Assembly: GCA_002179805.1 (NCBI GenBank)
Contig: NAVB01001339.1
Span: 1-17,749, forward strand
Direction: 5' to 3'
Length of the DNA stretch: 17,749 bases
DNA from: Acanthamoeba lenticulata
Lineage: Eukaryota > Discosea > Longamoebia > Acanthamoebidae
In this document: positions 1 through 8,314 of the stretch, in pieces
Numbering within the stretch: position 1 is the stretch's first letter
Layout of the letters: every line of letters starts with the position of its first letter
Program-made: the position numbers and the translations under genes
The notes under the pieces: generated by a model
The model's database searches: none
What the model saw: only the letters and a program-made list of their open reading frames with translations
Told to the model about the DNA's origin: nothing

Positions 1-1971
1 CCGAGGAAGTAGTAGAAGAAGCGGAGCTTGCGCGAGTGGTAGCCAATCCCCGCCACCGACCCTGGGGACGCATGTGTTTGTGTTAATGTTGTGAGTTTCA
101 ACTCCTCTTCATTCGCGAAGCCAGAAGACAAGCCATACCGACAAAGAGGTGGAGGCAGACGTTGAGCCACCACATGACGAGCGAGGTCGTCCCCCAGTAC
201 AGCAGGATCCCTGGATTGTGTCCCACGCCCCCACGTTCAATGTTATTTATAAATACTTTCATAAATTTAAAAAAAAAAAATAAGAAAAAGAATAAGGACC
301 TTGGACGGCGCAAGGGAAGTAGGTGACGTCAGCGACGATGAAGCGCTTCTCGCAGGTGACGTGCTCGAAGCCGTCGAAGAAGGAGGGCCAGATGAAGCCC
401 AGACCCATCAGGCCGCTGGCCACGTAGAGGCACAGAGGCAGGCGGCCCGTTGCGAACCCGTCGGGCTGGTGGTGGTGCTGGTCGGCGTAGTCGACGAAGA
501 AGGGGATGAGCACGAGGAGGAGCAGGACGCAGCCAAAGTAGCCCTCCACGATCTGTGTCACCGACAGGGCCGTGTACTCGGGGTCTGAGTAGGTCGCCAG
601 CGGGCATCCGCGCTGGCACGCCGTGATGTACTTGGACTCGTCCACCAGCTCGTCGGATAATGCCTCGTAGTGCGGCGGGCACCGCACGCGCGACTCTCCG
701 CCCTCGTCTGCTCACGTTCGCGTGTCATTTGCGCGTGTGTTTGTGTGCGCGCGTGTGTGTGGTCATGCGCGAGTGTTTGCTCTGTGTGCGTGCTGTTGTG
801 TGTGTCGTCTACAGGAGCGGAGTGCGGACCTCGGGCGCCGGGGACGAAGCACTTATAGGTGATGGAGGTGTTGGCCGGGGGCGGCAGGACGTAGTGAGAG
901 GGCTCCGACTCAAGCGGGTAGACGGCCTCACCCGTCGCCGTCGTGGCGTGGCAGTTCGGCAACTTGTCCTGTTGCGCCGCACACGCACACGCACACGCAC
1001 ACGCACACGCACACGCACACGCACACGCACACGCACATTTGAAGAATCATAGCAAGGGAGAAAGAGAGAGAGAGAGAGAGAAAGAGAAATGAGGAGGTAA
1101 GTTTGCGAGCGCGTGTGCAGGCAGCGCACAAGGTGGGGAAGGGCGGTGGAAGAAGAACCTCGATTTCGGCCAGCTCGAACTCGCCTTGGCAGTCGCTGAG
1201 TACCTCCGAACAGAAACCGTGGCACATGGCATGCACCAGCGCCACCGTCTTTCCCTCTGCAGCCCGCCCACCAGACACAACACCGGTGCACACCCATCCA
1301 TGACGCCATTGGGTGATACAGCAACACAACAGCACAACACATGTGACGTCAGCAGCCGCGGCAGCGATGGCAAGCGCTTGATGTGGCCTCGAGGACTCCT
1401 CGTTCATCCGCCTTGGCCTTTATAGAGGGAATTGGGGGAAGCAGGAGGAGGAGAAAGCGCACCATCGGCGTAGGAGCACCTGGGGAAGGCCCGCCCGCAT
1501 ATGAAGGCCGTCCACGAGCGGCGACACGTCGCTGACCCGATCTTCTCCGCCAACTCTGTGGGCACACACGCACACGTGTGAGCGAGCGAGCGAGGTGCGC
1601 CCCACATGAAATCCTCAAATTCAGAGGACTTCCAGCAGAGGAGGAAGAGAGAGGGAGGAATAAAAAGAGCAGGTGAGAAGGAGGAGGGCGTGGGCAAACC
1701 GAGGTCGTCGGCAAGAGAGGCGGCCATCATCGGCTGCGTCATGTTGGGCGGCACACACACGCGGTGGTTGATGAAGGGAATGCAGGCCTCAGGTGCCTTG
1801 GCAAACGGCGCACACTGGCGAGGCGACCACCAACGTATACGCCATTGGGTGAGGTGAGCCCATCACCCAAGAGAGAGGAGGGCGTTATGAGGGAACCTTG
1901 GAGTTGGCGGGTGCCTCTGCGCCGAGAGCAAGCGGGAGAGAGGCGAGGATATTTATGCTGAGCAAGATCAT
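1..1971 (-). CDS. Frizzled/Smoothened-like 7TM receptor, 3' part missing
   Basis: Exons (minus): 1971-1897, 1814-1700, 1555-1463, 1256-1159, 968-830, 707-300, 210-139, 61-1 (continues off the window). All phases close, giving 353 residues so far. Residues 1-20 form a signal peptide (MILLSINILASLPLALGAEA). A cysteine-rich domain follows with exactly ten Cys and the PN motif after the third Cys (VPPNMTQ), as in Frizzled CRDs. After a linker and a CQRGCPLATY segment come three hydrophobic helices: TM1 (GYFGCVLLLLVLIPFFV), TM2 (RLPLCLYVASGLMGLGFIW, followed by the Frizzled-type VTCEKRF and CAVQ cysteines) and TM3 (LLYWGTTSLVMWWLNVCLHL, with the WW pair). Family members are surface receptors; in Dictyostelium they are called fsl genes. 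The ligand is unknown. An in-frame upstream ATG at 2025 would add 18 residues; 1971 is preferred because the signal peptide then begins at the N-terminus. The donor at 1159 is the least certain junction. Confidence 0.82.
969..1158 (-). repeat. Intron of the Frizzled-like gene with two microsatellites
   Basis: This 190-base intron is almost wholly simple sequence. An ACACGC hexamer repeats about nine times at 981-1036, and a GA/CT dinucleotide run lies at about 1064-1081. On the sense (minus) strand the CT run comes first and the GTGCGT hexamers lie just before the CAG acceptor, taking the place of a usual pyrimidine tract. Confidence 0.85.
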
Positions 1972-2220
1972 AACGCATCGTGCAAGAAGAGGAAGCCTCG
2001 GTTCTTCCCGATTCACTCGCTGCATAATCCCCAGATACGATCGTCCGCAAGGCCTGACTGCAGCACGAACTACTTCTCTTGGTAAAGATGGTCGATGTGT
2101 GACTCAATTTATCGCAATTTATCAAGGGCAGACGTCCAGAGAGCTCAAGGCGAGGCACATACACCTCACAAGAAGTAGCCTCTACCTTTTCCAGTCAAAT
2201 TTCTCCCGGCTTTCTAGGGA

Positions 2221-2277
2221 GTATTATATTATGGTAAACGCGGCGTGACGTTGATTGGCCACGACTTTGGCGCCAAA
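2221..2277 (-). promoter_or_regulatory. Candidate promoter of the Frizzled-like gene: E2F-type palindrome, CCAAT box, TATA-like block
   Basis: Reading the minus strand towards the receptor start: a perfect 12-base palindrome TTTGGCGCCAAA (2277-2266), which matches the E2F consensus TTTSSCGC on both strands; then GGCCAATCAA (2260-2251), a canonical CCAAT box; then an AT-rich ATAATATAATAC (2232-2221). The order and spacing look like a compact promoter. It starts 11 bases from the stop codon of the upstream repeat-protein gene, so it could also overlap that gene's 3' UTR. Function is inferred from motifs only. Confidence 0.4.
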
Positions 2278-2287
2278 AAACGAAAAC

Positions 2288-3067
2288 TCAAGCCGCGGTG
2301 TTGGCCTGCTTGACGACCTTGGTGCTCAAGATGGCGCCAGTGGAATCGTAGACCACTTCGATAACCGCTCCAGTGGGATCAAGCACCTGGTCCACGATCT
2401 GACCGAGGCTGTTGACATTCCGGCTAAGGCGTTGCAGGTTCTGCACCGCACCAACCACAGTCTGGCTGAGCACTGCGCCGGTGTCGCTCACAACCCGCTC
2501 CACAACGTTGCCAAGCGAGTCAACCACCCGCTGCACGAGTCCGTTATCGCCCAGAGTCGAGCTCAACAAGCCTCCCAAGGAGTTGACGACGCCCTGCCAC
2601 ATTTTATGACCGTCAGGTAAGCAGCGAATGGGCAACTAACTACTCAGGTGCTGGCTGGAAGAATGTCGTACCGTGAGCAGGTTAGGGTTTCGGTCAAGCG
2701 TGGTGAGCGCACGATCAAGAATTTTGACCACGTTCCCAAGGCGCACGTCGAGCTCAAGCTCCGCCTTGACGCCCTTGATCTCGAGGTTCACCTTGTTGAT
2801 GCTTACGTCGACCCCAGCCGCGATGGTGAGGAGCGACGACAGGCGCACATTGAGGTCAACATGCGCGGTAAGGTTGTCCACGGTGAGCTTGATCTCTTCC
2901 ACGCTCAGGTTCGGCACATCGAGGAACACGTCCGGACAGGGGCAGGAGGTCGAGGAGCCATTCGTGGCAATGCTGGTCGACGGACAAGTGGAAGTTTGGC
3001 CCCGGACGCCGACAAGGAAAGCAACGGCGACGGAGAGGACGAAGACGAGGAAAGCTGAGGAGCGCAT
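2288..3067 (-). CDS. Secreted repeat protein of unknown function
   Basis: Exons 3067-2672 and 2593-2288 (minus), phase 0, 233 residues. The intron donor is GTACGA and the acceptor TGGCAG. The N-terminus is a clear signal peptide (MRSSAFLVFVLSVAVAFLVG), followed by a short Thr/Ser/Cys-rich stretch with three Cys (TCPSTS, CPCPD). Residues of about 55-115 show two tandem copies of a roughly 27-residue amphipathic beta-like unit; both contain an A-x3-L-x-VRL core (positions as L/V-x-L-x-V-R-L). Exon 2 holds three copies of a motif of the form V-V/N-N/D-SLG followed by D-x-x-G, starting near residues 135, 156 and 192, and ends with two close DSTGA/DPTGA units. No membrane anchor after the signal peptide. 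I do not recognise the family; a secreted or vacuolar structural or lipid-contacting role would be a guess. Confidence 0.8.
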
Positions 3068-3243
3068 GTGAGGTGAGGTGAGGTACGCAAGGCAAAGGTG
3101 CGAGAGTGACGGAAGCGAACTGGAGCAACTAGTTGCTTGGCCATTTTGACCTCCCGTTGCGTTGCGCTCTGCCTCCCTTGGAAATTCATAGACACTGGCC
3201 TAAATGAACAAAACAAAAAAGAAATTACAACAACCACAACCGG
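3068..3243. promoter_or_regulatory. Shared divergent promoter region
   Basis: These 176 bases separate the start codons of the secreted repeat gene (minus) and the F-box gene (plus), so both promoters must fit here. A tandem GTGAG pentamer (three copies, about 3067-3083) lies in the leader of the minus gene, and the 3200-3240 end is A-rich. I see no clear TATA or CCAAT box. Confidence 0.4.
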
Positions 3244-3977
3244 ATGGTGTTTGTCGTAGCCGGCGTGCGGGAGGTGCCCGAGGAGGTGGGGATTGCCATC
3301 TTCAGTTTTCTCCCCTGGCGCCACTGTCTCGTCCTTCGTACCGTATGCCGGACCTGGCAGCGCCTCTGCGACGATGAAGGGTTTGCCACTACTTCCCCCC
3401 CCCCCCTCTCCTCCATGGCTTTGTCAGCGGCAGGAGGAGCGCAAACTGTCCAATGGATGCTCTTACACGCGGGAGGGCAGCCTGTGGCGTGGGGTTGTTG
3501 TAGGCGAGTATGGCCGCGAGCTCGCTCACTCCACTCTCGACGGCTGGCGGGCCTACTTTAGGCATCGCAAGACCACGGGTACGTGGCTAGCCCGGCCAAC
3601 AACAATAGCCACCCATTCAATGCATTTGAACTGATCCTGGTGGCGCCCTCCCTCTTGCCGCCCTGATCACTCCAGAGGTGGAGGTGGTGCTGCGTGGGCA
3701 GGCCTGGGCTCGACATCATGAAGTGATGGTTCGGGTCCCACGGCGCGGGATTGTAGACGACGTACTCCGGGCAGCCGAAACCGCGGTCCGATCACGCGGG
3801 GGTGGGGCGGTGCACACGGACGTAATGAGCGTTCGCTTTGCGCTGCGCCACGCCGGAGCGCGCCCGCACGAAAGTCTCAACCCCTCGTGCTCCCTGGAGT
3901 CGGTGGGCATCGTGCGTAACGGGCACGCCCTTGCGTTCGAGGTCGTCGCCACCACGCGTTTCACCCCCAATGTGTGA
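3244..3977 (+). CDS. Small F-box protein with a possible ubiquitin-like C-terminus
   Basis: Exons 3244-3380, 3481-3578 and 3676-3977; phases close to give 178 residues. Residues of about 10-46 are a good F-box: VPEEVGIAIFSFLPW, then VLRTVCRTWQRLCDDEGLWR across the first intron, with the family's L/W spacing. F-box proteins bring substrates to SCF (Skp1-Cullin-F-box) ubiquitin ligases. Exon 2 carries the usual linker ending in W-R-x-Y-F-R. Exon 3 has alternating beta-type segments ending in SLESVGIVRNGHALAFEVV, which resembles the last strands of a ubiquitin-like beta-grasp fold; this part is inference. Intron 1 (3381-3480) contains a run of 13 C. It is divergent from the secreted repeat gene, sharing a 176-base promoter region, and convergent with the BPI-like gene, with only 44 bases between stop codons. 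Confidence 0.78.
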
Positions 3978-4021
3978 TTCCACGAATCGGAGACGAACTT
4001 AAAAATTCGGCCGAAACGGAA

Positions 4022-6109
4022 CTAGTTGTTGTTGTTGTTGTTGAGCACAAGGACAGGGCTCCACTTGGCCGTCGTGGAGTTGGAGGGCGTGTAGGTGATG
4101 TTTGAGGTCACGACGAGAAAGGTGTTGGCTGTTGGGCCTGTTGTCACAGTCGGATTGCTCAGGCTGAACCCGGCCACAGAGGGGAGCTTGAACCCCAGGC
4201 CGAGGCCGTAGTTGACGACCTCGCGGATGCCCTGCTGGCAGATGGCTTCCAGCACCGGGTTGAGGACCCCAACGTCAAAGCTGCCAATGGCGGACCACTT
4301 TCACGCGTAAAGGTGTCGTTAGCCAAAGTAAGAGACAAAAAAGCGCCAAGGAGCAGCACGTACGAGGAGCTCCGACAGGCAGTCCAGCTCAACCACGTTG
4401 CCGGTGAGTGTGTTGTTCACCACTTGAGCCTGTGGCCCAACACCTCCAAGTCAGAGAGGTGCGATGAGCTGCGTGGAAGGAGGCGACACACCGCGCCAGC
4501 AAGATTCACGGTCACACCGATGGTGAAGCAGTTGACCGAAGTGGTGGACGAGTTGAATACGGACACGGTCACCGCGCTCAGGGCAGTCCCGCTCAGGCCC
4601 GTGGAGGTGAAGTTGAGGGTGGGCGGCGTGTCCATGGCCGCCAAAGTCAACGCCATCGGGCAGCTCGGGCAAAAGGACAGTCCGGGCAACAACGCTGCTC
4701 ACGCCGCATCCATGAAGGCGTATGCTTGCGTGAGTCCCTTGCGGGTTTTTACACTTCTAAGCCTCTCCCCTCCACGCGTACGAATCCAGTTGGTGGTGTT
4801 GAGCAGGAGCGGGAACCATCCGGGCAGGTTCTTCTGCGTGAATTGCATCTGGAAGATGCCCGACTTGTAGAGGGCGTACAGGGCCGAGTTGGGCACGATG
4901 CTGTCCACGATGATCTGCGCCATCTCGCCGTTGAACACATCCGGGATGGGGTCGGGCGTGAGAGGGACGGCGGTTCCATTGCCTAGCAGCCGGAACTGGG
5001 CCAGCGAGTTGACGGTCAGGTAGTCCTTCCCCAGCGTGGGCGGCGCAACGAAGGCGTAGTCGAGCTCCAGGGGCCCAAAGAGCTCCTGCTGCATCGGCAG
5101 CGTCCGCAGCACCTGGTTCACGTTCTGCGTATGCGCCACCTCGCCGTCAGAAAGAGAGAATGGGAGAAAGAAAGAGAGAAAGAAAGAAAGAGACAAAGAT
5201 CTCACCGCAGAAGAGGAGGCATGTACGTACAAGATCGATGATGCTGCTGATGGCCGGCGCTAACGCGTTTTGCACAGCGTTCTTGAGGACGTTGTTCAGA
5301 ACATTGAGGAAGAAGTCGATCAACCAGCTGCAGGAAGAGATTTTGTCAGTATGTCGACTAGGAATAAATAGGCTGGCGGCGGGACAAGGTAGGAGGGGGC
5401 ACCTTGGGCCGCCGTTCTCCTGGACGACGAGGCTGCCGATGTTGACCGAGCACGACAGGACCGCGAGCATGGGTTGGCCGGCGGTGTTGTTGCTCAGCTG
5501 CAGGAGGAGCCCTACGCCCATGCTGGACGCCCCGACTTGGAGGCCGCCTCCGCCCGAGAAGTGCGGCCAGTTCTCCTGAGAGTACCCAAAGTTCATGTTG
5601 ATCGTCATCGCCGCATTGTCGCTGTTGGCCGCCCACGTGGTGACCCACGTGAGTCACCAAATGACAGGCAACGCACACGCGCGCAGCACGATGAACAGGC
5701 CACGGAGGCGCACATGTTGACCGCGATGCCTGACCCGGGCTGGATGGAGACGGTGGACGAGGGGGACACGGAAAGGCCAGACATCACGATCGAGCTGAGC
5801 GTCCAGTCGATGTTGCCCAAGATCGCAATCCCGGCCGTCCCCTTCTGGTCGGGCACGTTGACCGTTTGGAACTTCTGCACCAGCAGCTCGAGCCCAACCG
5901 TCTTGGCGTAGTCGAGCCCTGCACGCCCACTCGCCAGTTCACCCCCTGGTGGTGGTGGCGGGGAGGAACAGAGAGGCGGAATGGTAGAAACCCGCACCGC
6001 TTTGGGTCAGACTGGCCTTCACGCCCGGCAGCGTTGCCGAGGCACATGTGGCGGCCAGGACCAGAAGCAGCACGGCGACATGAACGATCGTCGTTGCTGT
6101 CATGGCCAT
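4022..6109 (-). CDS. BPI/LBP-family lipid-binding protein, secreted
   Basis: Eight exons (minus): 6109-5998, 5918-5714, 5621-5403, 5327-5231, 5124-4782, 4694-4492, 4429-4364, 4297-4022; all phases close, 506 residues, normal for the family. Signal peptide MAMTATTIVHVAVLLLVLAA. The mature N-terminus reads PGVKASLTQSGLDYAKTVG, the BPI/LBP hallmark start. Further landmarks: IPAV-type strand after VQPGSG, NVNQVLRTLP then LDYAFVAPP at the end of the N-terminal barrel, NWIPLLPGL at the start of the C-terminal barrel, and GFKLPSVAGFSLSNP near the end. The family binds lipids in two pockets; animal BPI and LBP bind bacterial lipopolysaccharide. A role in handling bacteria eaten by the amoeba is inference. 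One Cys is at LSCSVN, but I see no Cys at the usual partner site, so the vertebrate disulfide is probably absent. The C-terminus is six Asn from a (AAC)6 repeat. Confidence 0.88.
4025..4042 (-). repeat. (AAC)6 repeat coding a C-terminal poly-Asn tail
   Basis: Six perfect AAC codons lie directly before the TAG stop of the BPI-like gene. Trinucleotide repeats at the end of a gene are length-variable, so the tail length may differ among strains. Confidence 0.9.
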
Positions 6110-6337
6110 ACTTTGTTCTCGTGTGCCAGCGAACTTGACAGCGGCCCCATGGGGCACGGTTCTCGAAGTCGTCGTGACCGCGTGCCAACACCTGGAAAAA
6201 GGCAAACGCCTTCGCGATCATGAATTCTTGAAAACGATTGTTGGTTTTTCTATATCTCTCTACAACGGGATCCATTCCTCTCGTGATAGCTCCTGTGTGG
6301 ACCCCCAACAGGGGCCTTCATTGGGGGGGGGGGCACT

Positions 6338-8230
6338 TTAAACCACCATTAGGGAGGGGAAGTAGTAGCGCCGCTCCTTGTCCTCGGCTTGGTCATCAAC
6401 CCAGGCCATGCCCTCCTGCAGCAGCAGATCCTGCACACGCACACACATCCCATTAGGTAAAATGACCCCCCCCCTCCCCCCCCAAATCCAATTGCGTTTC
6501 CACACGGGCGAGGGTTATCCCATTGGCGGCGATGGCGTACGAGGACGCTGGCGATTCGAGGCGGCGCCCACCCGAGCTTCCGCTGCACACCCGTCGACGT
6601 GACGTAGTCGCGGCCCGAGTCCTGCGCTCCCTCCCCCCCCCGCCCCAACAATGGACGACATCAGACGCGCAAAAAGGGCCCCCAACCAAGGCACGGGTCG
6701 GCAAATTCGACCAATCCTTGGGCGTTGAGGACTAGCCCCAACCACACTAACAAGAAGAAGAACAAGAAGAAGAAAAGGAGTGCATGTGGCAGGTGTGGTG
6801 GCGGTGGTGATACCTGGGCGAGCGCCAGCACGGCCGTGTGATCGCTGTTGAGCTCGCATGGGATCGACTGCACCTGCTCGTCCGAACGCGCATAAGCCCG
6901 CGCGCAAATAAAGAGAGAGCGAGCGAGGCACCCAAAGAACCCCCCCCCCACACGCATGTACACACACGCACACACACACATACAAGGGCGTCCGCAAGTC
7001 AGCATACGGAAGAAGAGGAGGAGGAGGAGAGGCCGGGGGAATTGAGTGCACCATCTTGGTGGAGCCCACGAGCAGGATGTCGAAGCCCTCGCCCAGCTCC
7101 TTCAGCTTCTTGATCGCCCTCTCGATGTCGTCCCTGGTTTGGGTTTGGGGTTTGGGGGCGAGCCTCCTCTTTTAAAAAGAGGGCAACAGCAACAAGAACA
7201 GAGCGTGATGAGTCCAGCAAGAAAAGGCAGACGTACTCGGAGATGCTGCTCTCGCCCTTGCGCTTCTGCTCGAGTCGCCGCTTGAGCTCCGACAGCTCCA
7301 TGAGGCCCCCATTGGACGCCCGCGTGCGCAGGCACACCTGCACGTGCATCCCCCAAATAAACAAATAAACAAACAAACAAATAAATAAATAAACAAATAA
7401 CACACGCGCCACACCCTCGAGCCGACGCGGGAGCCACGAGACAAGGCAAGACAAGAGAGAAGGAAAGGGAAGGGAAGAGGATTTGGGGGGGGGAGGAGGG
7501 GACAAGTCCACGACAGCGCGGCTGCGCTGTGGATGGAGGGGATGGAGGGGAGTAAGGAGGACGGGTGGGGAGGGAGACGGACCTCGACGATCTGCACGGC
7601 GAGGTGGTAGTAGAAGTCGCCTACGCCCAGCAGCTCCGACCAGAAGCCCTTCTTGGCTGGGTGGACCCCAATCATGACGTATCACCATCACCATCATCTT
7701 CGTCTCGCGGGATCTTTTGGCGCGCGTGTCGCTGCACCCACGGGGGAGGAGCGCGTGTGCGGAGGCACGTACAAGCGAGGGGATCGACGCCGATGGACTG
7801 GCACATGACCTGGAACTGCCGTCGGAACTCGGGATTCTTGTTGATGTCCTTCTTGTACTTGAGCGCGAACGCCTGCACGCGCGCTCATGTTTGTGGAGCT
7901 GCCGCCGAGGTCGCGAGGCACACGTGGAAGTGTAGCGGGGCAGTACCTCGAGGTTGCGTTTAAACACGTCAAGCTGCTCTTCCATGTGCCCTCAAGTCAA
8001 GGGTGAAACCACGTGTTGTGCAAGTGACGCACCGAGATCGCTCTCGCTGCGCTGCCACCAGGCACAAAAAGGATGGAGAGAGGAGGGGAAGGAGGGGAGG
8101 CGAGGGCAAAGAAGGATATCTGTTTTACGCGAATGGCTTCAAGCTCGGTGCCCGCCTTCTTAAAGCTCTCTTGGTGCTGCACCTGCTTGGTCAGCCCAGC
8201 TATGCCCACTGCTCGTCGTCTGTGCGCCAT
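6338..8230 (-). CDS. SNF8: SNF8/VPS22, ESCRT-II complex subunit
   Basis: Nine exons (minus): 8230-8120, 7985-7947, 7872-7773, 7656-7583, 7337-7237, 7133-7052, 6873-6814, 6621-6541, 6430-6338; all phases close, 246 residues, close to the usual 250-260. ESCRT-II (VPS22, VPS25, VPS36) sorts ubiquitinated cargo into multivesicular bodies at the endosome. Recognisable blocks in order: basic N-terminus [136 protein letters not shown]; a winged-helix segment [20 protein letters not shown]; and [20 protein letters not shown]. These match the EAP30 coiled-coil plus two winged helices. Seven introns are GT-AG; intron 1 is AT-AC (separate entry). Confidence 0.95.
7354..7400. repeat. AAAC/AAAT tetranucleotide repeat
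   Basis: An imperfect AAAT/AAAC tetramer array lies inside the fourth SNF8 intron (7582-7338), close to its acceptor on the minus strand. It explains the string of leucine/phenylalanine/tyrosine-rich false translations there. Confidence 0.8.
7986..8119 (-). other. U12-type (minor spliceosome) AT-AC intron of SNF8
   Basis: The first SNF8 intron (134 bases, minus) begins ATATCCTTCTT and ends in GGGCAC, so its terminal dinucleotides are AT and AC. The 5' end matches the U12-type donor ATATCCTT. Just before the 3' end lies CCCTTGACTTG, matching the U12 branch-site consensus (CCTTRAC), with the branch A at 7997, 12 bases from the next exon. Phase is 0. Using these ends joins ...EAIRVKQ to MEEQLDVFK, which restores the expected 12-residue spacing between the GT and QLDxF blocks of SNF8. 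The competing GT..AG choice (GTAAAA donor three codons earlier and a GAAGAG acceptor) also stays in frame but deletes six residues. Confidence 0.85.
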
Positions 8231-8268
8231 CTTTGTGGCGAGGTGATATTTTTCTTTAATGTTTTTCT

Positions 8269-8296
8269 TTTTTTCCCTTGTGCACAAGGGAAAAAA
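8269..8296. repeat. 28-base perfect palindrome between two genes
   Basis: Six T, CCCTTGTG, then CACAAGGG and six A form an unbroken 28-base palindrome centred between 8282 and 8283. It fills most of the 84 bases between the SNF8 start (8230) and the stop of the RuvC-like gene (8315), both on the minus strand. It could form a hairpin at the 3' end of the upstream transcript or be a symmetric protein-binding site in the SNF8 promoter; the sequence alone does not decide. Confidence 0.8.
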
Positions 8297-8314
8297 GAAA
8301 AGAAATTGGAGCAT

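Noticed and set aside
1301..1852. CGCCATTGGGTGA found at about 1303 and 1840 as a promoter element
   Set aside because: Both copies lie in introns of the Frizzled-like gene; two copies of 13 bases are not enough evidence.
1945..1957. TATA-like CATAAATATCC as promoter of the Frizzled-like gene
   Set aside because: It lies inside the signal-peptide codons of exon 1, which joins in phase to the next exon.
6300..6340. Poly-G at 6322-6333 as a transcription terminator
   Set aside because: Bacterial-type terminators do not apply in a eukaryotic nuclear gene, and similar runs occur in many introns here.
6999..7985. A 328-codon uninterrupted minus-strand frame as one protein
   Set aside because: It reads through several SNF8 introns in the wrong frame; only its first 13 residues and a few short blocks are SNF8.
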